Origin: Dipteronia dyeriana
Taxonomy: Eukaryota > Streptophyta > Magnoliopsida > Sapindales > Sapindaceae
Direction of reading: 5' to 3'
DNA length: 64,000 nt
Assembly (NCBI GenBank): GCA_032871835.1
Contig: CM065299.1
Location: 27,235,074-27,299,073, forward strand
The notes beneath the pieces are model-generated. The model ran no database searches and was not told the DNA's origin. It saw only the letters and a program-made list of their open reading frames with translations. The stretch's first letter is position 1; each line of letters opens with the position of its first letter. The translations under genes and the position numbers were made by a program. Shown here one piece after another: positions 48,591 through 60,479 of this stretch.

Positions 48591-49320
48591 TAAAGATATT
48601 TTAGATTTTTTAATGGTCAAACTCAATCAACACAAACGAAATACTAACGATGTTAGTTCATAAGGGAGGTTTCTAAAGTAAAAGCATTTGTAAATATACA
48701 TCAAATAGTTTAAAGATGAGGGGAGGTTTTTAATATCAATCCTCCACTAAATCATTACCATCAGCAATTATGTTAATTATTATTATTGTTATATATGTAC
48801 ATAATAATTCTCTAGTCAAGTCTGATCCTGAAGTTTTTCGTCATGTCCTAAGAATTATCATATGGTATAATCAGGGTAATTTGATGTTAACGGATTATCT
48901 GATAATCCCTGGGATATATATATATATGAATTGTCAAGTGAGGTATCCCCAGCTTTAATTTCCGTAAGGACCTTGATGAAATTACATCAAATTTTACAAA
49001 TGATAAGTTTAATGAAATCTATCTATACATAAAATTTGAGAATTTTTCAAGTACTAGAACTATTTTTTAAAATTTTTCTATATTTCTTCCATTTTCTGAT
49101 GTCTTCATATTTAACAAAATTGGGATAAATAGTTTCAGTGCTTGAAAAATTCTCAAATATTATTCATAGGTAGACTTCATATTCACAAAAAAAAAATCAA
49201 AACAAAATTCATAAAAATCAAAGTTATTTCATTAAGGGTCTTACCGAAATATTTAAAGTTAGGTATACTTCACTTCATAATTCCTTTTTTATATTTCCAT
49301 GATATATATTAGGTCTATAG
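48591..49320. other. AT-rich intergenic, no gene seen
   Basis: No gene, repeat pair or RNA is recognisable. ORF 48770-48958 has no protein character. Confidence 0.55.
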
Positions 49321-51105
49321 GGTGTTTGCGTTTGCCAGTAGTGTTGTAGGTTGTTGGCCCGTCTGACCAGGCTGTGAATCAAACTCGTCGGAGCTATTAA
49401 AACTGGGTTGTTTTTCTGGGGAATTGCCAGGAAGTATTCTAGGGAATTGTTCTTTCAAACTGTTCTTGATTTGCAAACCTTGGACATTTTTCTTTAAAGT
49501 TTTAATTTCGTTTTTAATGTCCTGGATTTCTTTTTGTAAATCTGTGATTGAAACTTTTCTGGATTTGTTATGGAATTTGCTTAAAACATTTTGTTCAAAA
49601 TCGGGTGTTTGAAAAGGGACATTCTTAAAAGGCTTATTGTCAGTGGAGGGGGTTTTACTGCTACTAGAAGCAGCTTCACCAGCGATCTTTGCTGTAATTG
49701 TCTGATGTGTTTTGTTTTTTGCATTGGATCTTCAATGTTGTCAATCATACTAATTATCAGAGAATAATCATATTGATCAAGAACATTTATTTCTTTGCAA
49801 AAGCAGGGATGTGCCCCGGGTTCTGAGTCTGAAGATGAACCAGAGTGTGAATCACCAGAAGATCCTCTTATTACTAGGACTTCATATGGGGAAGATGATG
49901 ATTCAGTTTCTGCTTCGGATTCAGTGTACAAAACTTGAAGGATTTTGTCTTTAATTTCACTATCAAGATCAAGACTTTTAATCTTGTTTTTCTGGTCAGG
50001 GCATTTGTTGGCATAATGGTATTCTTTGCCACATTTAAAACATTTGTTTGATTTGTTATAAAGGGTTTTGTTTTTGTTCTTTTGGTATTTTCCTTTTTTG
50101 TTATAGTAAGGGGCTATTTTAGGAGACCAAACGGTTTCTCCCCTTTTATTGGTCTTGTAGTTCTTACTAATCCTATAAGGATAGTTATGAGGAAATCGAG
50201 AATTTTTTTTAATTTTTCTTTTAGGTGTGGGTAACTTATCAAACCCAAATTGTTCACACCACGATCCTAATTCTTTTTTGGTAGTCATTTTTTGCTGTTT
50301 GAGTTGGCTCTTTAGTCTAAGATCATTGCAAAGTTGCATAGCAACAACATTGATGGTGGCAACGATTTCACCATAAGTCCAGCCATTTAGGTCCATCTGG
50401 GACCAGTCAGACCATTCCATTTGTCTAACCATTTCGTCTCTAACTTTATTGGAAAAGAGTTTCGGTAAACCCGCAATAAATTTTTCTTTCCAATAAGGGT
50501 TAGCGTTGTCAGGTCTTTGTAAAACTCTGGTCAATAAAATATCTTTATACCATTTGAAATCGCTAAGTTTTTTGCATTTTAAATTTTGAAGTTTTTGAAA
50601 AGTCTTTTCCTTGGTTAATGTTGGGGTTACCAACGAAGTGCATTAAAATAGTGTAACATAAGACATCTATCCCATCAGGTTCAGACGTAGTAGTAGTTGT
50701 TTGTGCTGAAAAAGATGGTACAAAAGAGGCTGGGTCAGCAGTGGTTCTAGTCGGTAATGTAGTAGTTACAGTTTTGGTATGGCTAATTATAGTGCTTCTA
50801 GCACTTAGGCTCAGGGTATGAGTCCACCATCCAAATAATTGCTCTTCAAACCCAGTGGTCAAAGATGTAACTGCGTCAACATGAGACATGTTTTGTTTTT
50901 TGATATAAATATAACCGATGGTATGCATTTGTCTAAGGACAGTGATAATTTGGTATTCTGATAAGTCATCAATATTGAATTGATAACAGGCATTACCAGA
51001 ATAGGCACGGTAAGGAACAGTCTATTCATATTGTAAGTCAGGAGGAGTGGGTTTTGGGTAATATGGTTTGGTATGTTGGTAATATCTGGCCTGAAAGGAA
51101 GTCAT
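49321..51105 (-). pseudogene. Endogenous caulimovirid coat-protein-like ORF (EVE-1)
   Basis: Minus-strand remnant of a plant pararetrovirus structural protein. It starts at an ATG at 51105. A tyrosine/proline-rich N-region, a capsid-like core (50930-50250), a lysine-rich basic stretch (about 50230-50060), one CCHC zinc knuckle (CX2CX4HX4C, about 50000-50045), an acidic Ser/Glu tail (about 49790-49960) and a C-terminal coiled coil (about 49580-49450) follow. This layout is that of caulimovirid coat proteins. Breaks seen: an in-frame stop near 51025, a frame change near 50600 and another near 49700. No polymerase lies next to it, so it is an isolated fragment. It is not intact. Confidence 0.75.
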
Positions 51106-51313
51106 TTAGTGATCTAGAGTGGTTATTGTCATCATCCCTGAGGGACAAGCCTCTCCTAAAGGATATGATGACAGTAACCACTCCAGATCACTAAATGACT
51201 TCCAATCAGACCAGATATTACCAAAATACCAAACCATATTACCCAAAACCCACTCCTCCTGACTTATAATATGAAGAGACTGTTCTCTACCGTGCCTATA
51301 CTGGTAATGCCTG
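50987..51313. repeat. Perfect-looking inverted repeat over the start of EVE-1
   Basis: Arms 50987-51137 and 51161-51313, about 151 bp each, with a 23 bp spacer that itself contains GAGGGACAAGCCTC. The left arm covers the first 40 or so codons of the coat-like ORF and the bases just upstream. The right arm is an inverted copy. The arms differ at roughly ten sites, including the site where the left arm has an in-frame stop and the right arm does not. Confidence 0.92.
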
Positions 51314-52366
51314 AAATATGTCTAAATGACACCAATTCTATAGAGGCTTATGGGATTAACAATAGATTTATAATTTCAATTTAAATAGCACCAATGGACA
51401 AAAATACCTCTACATTTTCTTTTTATTATTTATCTACAATTTTTAAATAAATAAAAAACCTCCATTGATGGATGACCAATGGAGGTCGATTTCGACCACT
51501 ATTGGAGGTATAACAAGAATCCAATGGAGATCGATGAAGAAAAGAAAATATGAAAATTTTCTTATTTGTATAATAAGTCTCGAAATTTGTAAAAATACCA
51601 AATAAGATCGGAATTACCAAAATAAATCTTGAAAATACAAAATAAGTTTCAAAAAAAAAAGTACGAAACCTATTTTTGTGAATGTATTTTAAGGGTATTT
51701 TTACTAGAAATACATTTGTTGTTCAATTAAAACTTAAGTTATTAAGTTAGTGCTAGTCAAGTAAGGGAGTAAAGAATGTTAGAAATTTTTTGAACCATAT
51801 ATGTAAGTAACTTTCAAGTGAGGGTTCTCTTATTTTATTCGGTAAGGATCTTAGTGAAATCACATCGATTTTTAAGAATTTTGGTCTGAATTTTTTTATG
51901 AATGATAAGTTTAATATATATATATATATACCTGGATTACGTTTAACTATTGTTGAAAAATATCATAATACCCTTGTTTCTAAAAGTTACAATAATTTGT
52001 TAAAACAATGAAAATGCTACTAAAAATTTACTTAAAAAACTTCCTAAAATTTTTTGTAATCTAACAACATCAAAATACCACTATTCACTAACACAAAACT
52101 TAACTGTAAAATTGTACATAATTTGATCAAATTTAAAAGGATTTAGATACTATATTGGATATGTAAATTTAAAAGGATTTAGATACTATATTGGATATGT
52201 ATAGTTACAATGGTAGCTATCAGAATGGTAGAGAATTATTTCTTTTACGTTTTTAATTTTCCTTAATTTTTAAAAGTTTGATTTTTGTAAGTTATTGAAT
52301 TGAATGAAACCGGTAACTATACTGAATTTGTACAGCAGGATAACCCAAATTGAAATAATGAGGACT
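51314..52366. other. Intergenic, AT-rich, with a 36 bp tandem duplication
   Basis: No gene. At about 52131-52203 a unit containing AAAAGGATTTAGATACTATA occurs twice in tandem, 36 bp apart. A stretch at 51340-51660 (GCACCAATGG, AAGTCTCGAAATTTG) is loosely like the interior of the Mutator-type element at 55055-55978. Confidence 0.6.
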
Positions 52367-52374
52367 CTTTTGAT

Positions 52375-52945
52375 TAGGGGTGGATCCAGTTCGATTCGAT
52401 TCGATTTTCGGTAAAACCTTATTAAACGTAAAATATTTCGATTCATCCAAAATTGAACCGGTTTAAACCTAATAAGAAATGGAAACCGAATTGAATTGAA
52501 CATATTTTAATCGGTTCGATTCCATATGGTTTTCGGCATAATGGGCCGGCTAGCTTCATTGGTCTTTTGAATTTATTTTTAACATTAATTGGTTGTTGGA
52601 TACTAAATTTTGACATTTGTATAGCCCAAAGCAAAAAAAAACCCAAATCAAACCTAACTTAAAATTATATATATCAAAAATAAATAAGTTAAAAACATAA
52701 TAAATAATAATAAGTTAATAACAAATTCATTCCAAACTCCAAAATAATATTAGGGTTTTTTTTAAGTTATATGCTCGGTTTATTATGTTCAATCCGGTTT
52801 TTAAAAAACCAAACCGGTTTGAACCTAAAAAAAAATTGGTTTTCATTTTTTAAACCGGTTTAAACCTAATTAATGCTACGAATCGATTCGAATACCCATT
52901 TTTTGATTCGATTTGGTTCGATTCGCAACTTAATGCCCGCCCCTA
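52375..52945. mobile_element. Non-autonomous hAT element (MITE)
   Basis: 571 bp with terminal inverted repeats TAGGGGTGG / CCGCCCCTA and a perfect 8 bp duplication CTTTTGAT at 52367-52374 and 52946-52953. An 8 bp duplication and a TAGGGG-type end are hAT features. The interior is filled with TTCGATTCGATT and AAACCGGTTT motifs, as in common plant hAT MITEs. No transposase. Confidence 0.88.
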
Positions 52946-52953
52946 CTTTTGAT

Positions 52954-54010
52954 AGTCAAATAAAACAGTAAGGACCTGTATGTTGTGGATAAAATAACAA
53001 AAACTAAATTGATAATTGTTTAACTAATAGTCTAGTATGGATGATGATGATAAATTATTGAGATTCTGTTTGTCTATTACTTTTAATTTAAAAATCAATA
53101 GAGTATAGTGAATTGTGAGTGTTTCACAACTCAGCAATTGCGAGTATTACCTTATTTAATGTATATCAGTATACGCTCGATGTACAAATAAATATAGTCC
53201 ATTAAAGTATACATGTGCGTGACATCTTTTTAGAAAAGAGAAACAAAGTATAGTTTAACAATAACACTATTAAATTACCATCAGACAAGAAACATGTGTG
53301 AGAATTGAGATCAATCAATTTTCTTGATAGATGCTTGGGACTTGGGTTAATGACTCTTAGTTCAGTTACTCGAATCCTACTAATGATAAAAGTTTTCAAA
53401 AAAATATTGGTCCCGAATTAATATATATTGTTAAAAAAAAAAAAATCTTAACAGATGATACAAATACTGTATAAAAGGTTAATGCTACAAATATTGTGGT
53501 TGTCACTAACAAGGTATGATATGCATTGCTTGGGGTTTTATGGCAAATATTCATACTCCAGGTCTTTTTCCAAAATTTTGTAGCTTTCTCTAATGCTAAT
53601 ATAAGCTTTATCAAAGGTATCGTAATTGCTTTTTAACTTCCGATCTAACTTTTGTAGAAATCTAGATGATGTTTTCTTAACGATTCTAGACTAATCGGCT
53701 GTTTTTAGCTAGTTCTATTGAAGCTTTATCAAAAGAATTTATAAGATTTAGAAACTTTAAAAATAAATAGTGAAACCAAAGTAAAAGAAATATATCTACT
53801 GCTCCAAAGCATCCACTTCATTACATGAACTAGAATAATACAGAAGAAAAAACAAAGATATCATATAAAAGTTAAGTTTTTGCAACAATAGAATAGATCA
53901 GATTAATAGATTATTAAAAGAAACTTAATCAGAAAAAGAACGTTACAATCTGAAAGCTAGATTAAGTGGAGTAAAATTAGCAAAAAAGAGTTGGAAAGAA
54001 AGATTATAAG
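52954..54010. other. AT-rich intergenic, no gene seen
   Basis: Small ORFs (53202-53399, 53396-53614) show no protein character. No repeat structure was found. Confidence 0.55.
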
Positions 54011-54019
54011 CTATAAATA

Positions 54020-55015
54020 GAGAGAAAATAAAAAATAACCACAACTGTTATAGAAATTTTCTTTTAACCATATTTGAAAATTTATTTGTTAATAGCCACT
54101 TTTAAAAAAAAAAATCAGTGTATGTCTATAAATTATAAAAATACCTCTGGATTTGATTTTTTCTTTAAAACTGAAAGAAAACTTGAAATCATGATTAAAA
54201 TCTGGAACCAAACTTGAAATCACGGCTAGGAACTTAAAACTTGAAATCTTGTTTTAAAAAATGAAATTTTGAAACTTGAAATCTTGCTTAAATTGAAATG
54301 TTGAAACTTGAAATCTTGACTAAATTGAAAGTTGAAACTTGAAATGTTCTAGGTTTTTAAGTTTTTCGTTTTCAAATTTAGAAACTTGAAATGTTGCCTA
54401 AATTGAAATGTTGAAACTTGAAATGTTGACTAAATTGAACTATTCAAAATTGAAATGTTCTGGGTTTCTAGTATTTCGTTTTCTTTCATTTTTTTTTCAG
54501 TAGATCTAATCGTCGGCGAAGGGGGAGCTCGACGGCATTGCTAAACGGTCATGAAGCCCAGGAGACGGCACTCCGGCAAGCCGTCGACGACATGTGAGAG
54601 AGAAAGGAAATGAGAGAGAAAGGAAATGAGAGAGAAAGAGATGTGAGTGAAAGAGAGAGAGAAAGAAGAGAGAGAGCTGGGGGAGAGAGAAGAGAGGTTG
54701 GGTGAGAGAGAGAGGAGGCCGGCGACGGTTCGCCGGCCTCCGCAAGGATGCCGGTGAGGGTTCACCAGCGGGAGAGAGGGATCGGGGAGAGAGATAGAGG
54801 AAATGAGAGAGAGAGATCGGAAGAGAGAGGGAAGGAGAGAGAAAAAAAAGAGAGAAAATGTTTGGGAATGGTTTTTATATGGGGCTATTCAAGTAATTTC
54901 TCAAAAAAGTGGCTATTAACAAATAAATTTTCGTGTGTGGTTAAAAACAAAATTTTCATATGTGGTTAAAAACAAAATTTTTATAATAGTTGTGGTTATT
55001 TTTAGCAATTTCCAC
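54020..55015. mobile_element. Non-autonomous Mutator-like element 1
   Basis: 996 bp between perfect 9 bp copies of CTATAAATA (54011-54019 and 55016-55024). Terminal inverted repeats of about 90 bp share AAATAACCACAACT and TTATTTGTTAATAGCCAC. The interior has 54170-54480 tandem units around TTGAAACTTGAAATGTTG and a GC-rich, GA-repeat segment (54500-54860). The small frames in it are low-complexity. No transposase is present. Confidence 0.88.
54170..54480. repeat. Degenerate tandem repeat TTGAAACTTGAAAT
   Basis: At least eight units of a roughly 25-35 bp motif with core AACTTGAAAT inside Mutator-like element 1. Confidence 0.85.
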
Positions 55016-55054
55016 CTATAAATAAGAAAAGAAAGTGTAAAGGATATTTCTAAA

Positions 55055-55978
55055 GAGGAAATAGGGGAATATAGCACCTTTTCAATTTTGGTTTGTGCAA
55101 CTAGCACTATTTTAATAATTCTTGTTTTATTAGCACCAAAATATGTGGTGAGACTAAAATACCCTCATTTATTTTTTTCTTCTATTTTTCATTTTTAATT
55201 TCTCTATTTTTCTCTTTCCTTATCCTTCTCATTTCACAACTCAAAGAAACTTCTATATGTTTTTTTTTTGTTTTAATTCGTTCTAATTTCATTGGTAAAA
55301 TTCGAGACCAAAATCGAAATCCACCCAAGTTTTTCTTTTGTATTTTTTTCTCTGGCAAATTCGAGACTTATTTACAATTTCGAGACTTATTAGGTAAAAT
55401 TTGAGACTTATTAGATAAATTTCGAGACTTATTTTATAAATTTGGGACTTATTAGAATAAATTCGAGACTTATTTAAAAAAAATCGGGACTTACTGGTCG
55501 AAAATCGATTTTTATTTTTTTTTGCTTTCTTCTTCCTCGCGACATGTAACAGACCATTAATGGTGAAATTGACGATCCGACAACGGCACCGATTGACTCC
55601 GAAATTAGTCAGATCTAGAAGATTGGACGACACTGAGTTCATTGGCGCCATCGGTTTAGAGACGATTCGGGTTTGACTTCGTTTCTCTATCCACACAACT
55701 CGAAACTCAAAACGAATACTTTGGTTAAAACAGGTGGTGCACGACGGACGTTTTGCCGGTGGTTTTGTCGATCAACTCACCGGTGATGACATCGGCGGTG
55801 AAGCTCGAGCTCCATCAATGAGGATTTTGAAAAAAAAGGGACCGGTTAGAGAAAATTGTAGAAGAGGGAGGGTATTTTTGTCCCAATCCCATTTTTAGTG
55901 CTATTTAAACCGGAGTTATTTAAGAGGTGCTAATTGCACAAATCAATCCTTAAAAAGTGCTATATAATTTTTCATCCC
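55055..55978. mobile_element. Non-autonomous Mutator-like element 2
   Basis: 924 bp between copies of TATTTCTAAA (55045-55054 and 55979-55988); nine or ten bases are duplicated. Terminal inverted repeats share ATATAGCAC, TTGTGCAA and TAGCAC blocks over about 80-100 bp. The interior holds tandem CGAGACTTATT units (55310-55500) and a GC-richer block (55540-55830). It lies only 40 bp from element 1. Confidence 0.85.
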
Positions 55979-55988
55979 TATTTCTAAA

Positions 55989-56163
55989 TTGTTTTGTTAA
56001 TGTTTTATAGGACCTTATGAGTGATATTTTAAATTGTTTTATAGAAAATCGTGATATATTTTAGTTGTTTTATATTTGTAAGAAAGTGTTGTATACGTCA
56101 TTTGTCTTATATTTATAAGAAAGTATGGGGAATGAGTGATATTTTTAACTGTTTTATTAATAT
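55989..56163. other. AT-rich junction before EVE-2
   Basis: Contains three loose repeats of GTGATATTTT...TGTTTTAT about 60 bp apart. No gene. Confidence 0.5.
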
Positions 56164-58100
56164 TTGTTTGTAGGACCATTGGATGAGTTTAGTGAATTAC
56201 TACAAAGATTAAACTTTTATGAAACTGAAAAGATTTTTAATTTGTTAATCATTAGAAATAGACTACTTATTAGGGAACCTTTAGTTCCAGAAAAATTAAA
56301 CATATTACAAAGACATTTTTTAAACCTAATTGATGAAAGAATATTAGACTTAAGAAGAATTTTGTCATATATATGAATTTTAAAAGATTAGAATATTTAG
56401 ATCTCCAAATATCAAATTTTAAGAAGATAAAACTTAGTTTATAAAATAATACAAAAATTAATTGTAATATAGAATATCTAGAAAACCAATATAAGCATAT
56501 TCCACGTATTGCACATACAATCAATAGTCAACCAAATTTTATAGTATATTTATTAATCAATTTGGGACAAAGCTTAAAAGAAAATATCGATAAAACCAAT
56601 AAGAATACTATATAGTTAAGTTCTTTAAAATTAGTAAAGTCGAAACTTTACAGAAAAATTTAGATTACATAATAGAATCATCGACAAACTTTAATAGTCA
56701 AATTAAAAGATTTCCTAATAAGAATGAAATAGTATAATTAAATAAGTTGATTGAAATAAAAAATCTTAAACCTGTAGAAATAGAAATCAAAGAATTAGTG
56801 AAAAACCTTCATTTACAAGTAGAAAATATCAAAAATACATAAAAAGTATTAAAAGAACAATTACAAATTAGTAGAAAAATAGTAGTTGAATGAATAATGG
56901 TTTAGCTGAAATATTACACGAATTAACTTCAGAAACCCCTAATAACCCACGAGTAGGCATAAGTGATGTAAATTTTACTCAACAAATCAATACTATTACC
57001 CAAGGACAAAGTAATACAATTATAAAGTTACTTATAAAAGCTTTACAAAAAATTGATGTTGACGTCGATTTTTGGATATGCCAATAAGGATTGGATTTCG
57101 GCTATCAATTCAAAAAGAAAGAGACTAGAGAAAGTAATCAAGACACAAGTTTTACGTGGTAAAACTCCGATGGCCGGAGAAACATCCACGGGTGGTTGAA
57201 TGATCAACCAAGCCAAAATCCACTATGAATAAAGTTATTACAATCCTTAATCTCTCTTTTTCTCTCTATTTTTTTTTTATGATTGCTATATATATTTTTT
57301 CTTTAGATTATGGGTCTATTTATATGTTTATAGAACCATAATCTGCTTTGTACAAGTAATAGATCTTTGTATTTAATTACAATTATGTACTTGCTTGAAG
57401 TTGATTGTCTTCTTTACTGTGTCGGAGTCTTGTATTGAGAGTGAATGAAACTCTAGCAACGTAGTCCAATTAGAACTTATTTCCTTATAAGAGCAGTCTT
57501 TTTGAAGAAGTAAAGTTGCTGCCTGATTGAAGAAGAAATGACTTGATCCGCGTGAGCTATGCACTGGAGCCTTTATTTGATTTCCATCATGTTTGTCCCA
57601 AGTAAGAGCAATACATGCTGATCCCGAGTAGCGCCATTTGTTCCCGAGTAGGTTTTGTCCAATATTTTCTTACTCAGGTTTTCTCTTCTCTGGTGTTGTC
57701 TTGTAGGATATTTTCTGAATGCCTATTCGGATGTCCACATGGCAATTTATCATTTTTTGAAGATGACGTGTTTGTGCGATAAAATTTACTTACGACAATT
57801 GAAAAGTTAGAACAAAAAATAGAGAAATTAAATCATAATAAAATATACTCAGAATACCTAGCTTGGTTAGTAAAAAGAATAGAATTAGTAAAATCTAGTT
57901 CAAATTCAGTAAATCCTAGAACAGAAATAAAAGATATTTTATGACCAAAAGTGAATTTAAGAATTAAATAGAATCGCTAGTGTAAAACAATCTACAACAA
58001 ATAGAGTGAGCAATTTACTTAATTATAGTAATATATGAAAAGAAATAATACAAAAAACAGAAGATTTAATTCAAGAAGAAGATGATAATAGAGTTTAAAT
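56164..58100 (+). pseudogene. EVE-2: upstream ORF region with coiled coil (caulimovirid-like)
   Basis: Broken plus-strand frames upstream of the movement-protein region. 56164-56376 is a Leu-rich frame. 56600-57053 and 57781-58000 encode Lys/Glu/Leu-rich heptad-like stretches, consistent with the small coiled-coil virion-associated protein found before the large polyprotein in badnavirus-like genomes. An LTR (57054-57780) interrupts it. Assignment rests on position and composition, not on a clear motif. Confidence 0.5.
57054..57780. mobile_element. Solo LTR inserted in EVE-2
   Basis: 727 bp flanked by AAAAT at 57049-57053 and 57781-57785. It has an LTR-like composition (ACGTGGTAAAACTCCG, AAATCCACTATGAATAAAG, TATA-like ATTTATATG near 57312) and no internal coding region. 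The viral-type coding character resumes after it. One end reads TG/CA and the other AT, so one terminal dinucleotide has mutated or the end is off by a base or two. Confidence 0.65.
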
Positions 58101-58780
58101 GTTTACAAAGATGAATTTAAGATGAATGTTATTCTTACCATTTTCCTATAACTTTATATCTGATATTTTTTACATATTATTTATATATAAGCTATTGATA
58201 TGTTAATTAAATAAAAAAATTTGTACAATATTTAAATATAACTATTGATATTTTTTTATAAAATAATATTTTTAATAAAATATTTCCCTTATCTGATAGG
58301 AAATTACATTTTAATACTTTATCTTGAAATAGGATACATATATTATATTTGTTGATTTTATTTTTTATAATCAACATTTTACTAAAAATATAATAATTTA
58401 AACTTATTTCAGTAAAATTTATAATTACTTTGTATGATAAACAAATAGATACTAAATAAAATTATTAAATTTTTTTTTTTTACAAAAAATATGATATAGT
58501 AGTGTCATTAAACATAATTATAAATAGCTAAATATTCTTATAATTACTAATAATTTTACTATATTTTATATTTATTTAATTAAATTAAATATATACATAA
58601 AGTATACTTCTTATTAATCTCATTGTTTTGTTCCTAAAGTCTAGTCCCTATTGTCTAAAATTTTTACATTGATCGCCATAAATTTAATTTTTTTTTTTAC
58701 ATTATCTATGACATATTAATTGAAAAATTCAAAATTAAATCAAAATATTTGACGAAAAATTTGATAAAGCCAATATGCTT
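58101..58780. other. Very AT-rich interruption in EVE-2
   Basis: No gene and no recognisable repeat. It separates the coiled-coil part from the movement-protein part of EVE-2. Confidence 0.5.
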
Positions 58781-59290
<510 letters not shown>

Positions 59291-59549
59291 TAAGCTTGTT
59301 CGATATGTATTTTCTATGTACAAATGTAACATCCCAAAAAGAGACAGAGATAGAATTTCGCTAAAAAAATAACATATATAGTGATACATTTAAAATATTG
59401 ATGTACAAGTCACATTTTTATTGTAGTGGATAAATTATCAAATACAGTTCATTACAATTTATTAATTAATATTATAATAATAAATTAATTATTTTTTTCA
59501 ATGACAATGTCATAGCAAATAATATAGAAAATAGTATTACATTTTCGAT

Positions 59550-59852
59550 AGCGTAATTGCCTTTAAAATTAATTTGAATTAAATTTTATCATTTCCGACT
59601 GTACAATAAATACTGTCGGAAATGTGGACTATTTCCGACGGCTTAACGGTCGTCGGAAATTTTGTATTACTTTTTTCATATTTTCGACGGCATAAAGACT
59701 ATTTTCGACGGTTATTCGACCGTCGAAACTGTGGTATTATATTTTGATTCATTTCCTACGGCTCTAATATGACAGTCGGAAAATGTACTATTTCCGACAA
59801 CAATTAGTGCCGTCGAAAATAGTTCATCACCAATAGACATTTTTTTGTAGTG
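59550..59852. mobile_element. CACTA (En/Spm) transposon end
   Basis: Ends with TTTTTTGTAGTG at 59852, the inverse of CACTACAAAAAA, the standard CACTA terminus. The preceding 280 bp hold five or more copies of the subterminal motif TTTCCGACGGC in both orientations. No matching 5' end was found upstream, so the element is truncated or extends into unrecognised DNA. Viral coding character starts again two to three bases later. Confidence 0.85.
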
Positions 59853-59854
59853 AT

Positions 59855-60450
59855 ACTAAAGCACATTTGTATTTATATGATGGTAGATTTAGTGATCATG
59901 AACAAGCCTAACTTGCAACAGCTGAAGTAGATTTAAGAAATAAAGTAGCAGTAGTAGGATGTCTCCCTGATATAGACATAGATACAAGCGAATTTGTTAG
60001 TAAAATAAAATTAAGTATTCAAACAAAAAGTTTCAATATGAATGCAGAATATAAAAATTTTAGAGTAAAAATATTTGTGTTAGAAAGATGTTACAATAAA
60101 TATTATAAAAAGTTTAGATTTATAAATAAAAGCGTAGTATAACATTTTCATAGTGATTATATTCAAATGCAAGTACGAAATAAGCTAAACAAAAGTGAAT
60201 TACAAGGCTTAGTATAGAAACTACCAGATCTAGAAGTTCAAAATTTAGAATTACCAGAAAGTAGTAATATATACATCTATAAAAAGAATCAAACTTTTCA
60301 AAAGAAGATTTTGAAGATGAAATAAATATGTTACATTTAGAACTAAAAATTAATATAGAAAGGACACTAATATAAAATAGATATTTAATTATAGAATCAA
60401 TATTTATCAAACCAAGCGATTATATACCAGAAGATATATTTGAAGAACTT
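59855..60450 (+). pseudogene. EVE-2: movement-protein-like region
   Basis: Broken plus-strand frame with the pattern of a caulimovirid movement protein C-terminal half: an L-Y-x-D-G-R-F block at 59870, an A-E-V-D-L block and a cysteine/proline strand, then an F-N-M-N block near 60030. The N-terminal half is not seen; the CACTA end and organelle chimera lie directly before it. Stops at about 59910, 60140 and 60215. Confidence 0.65.
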
Positions 60451-60479
60451 TGTAATAACCTTGATCTAGATGATAATGA

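Noticed and set aside
54506..54969. Proline/serine/leucine- and arginine/glutamate-rich ORFs on both strands
   Set aside because: Low-complexity translation of a GA-repeat inside Mutator-like element 1.
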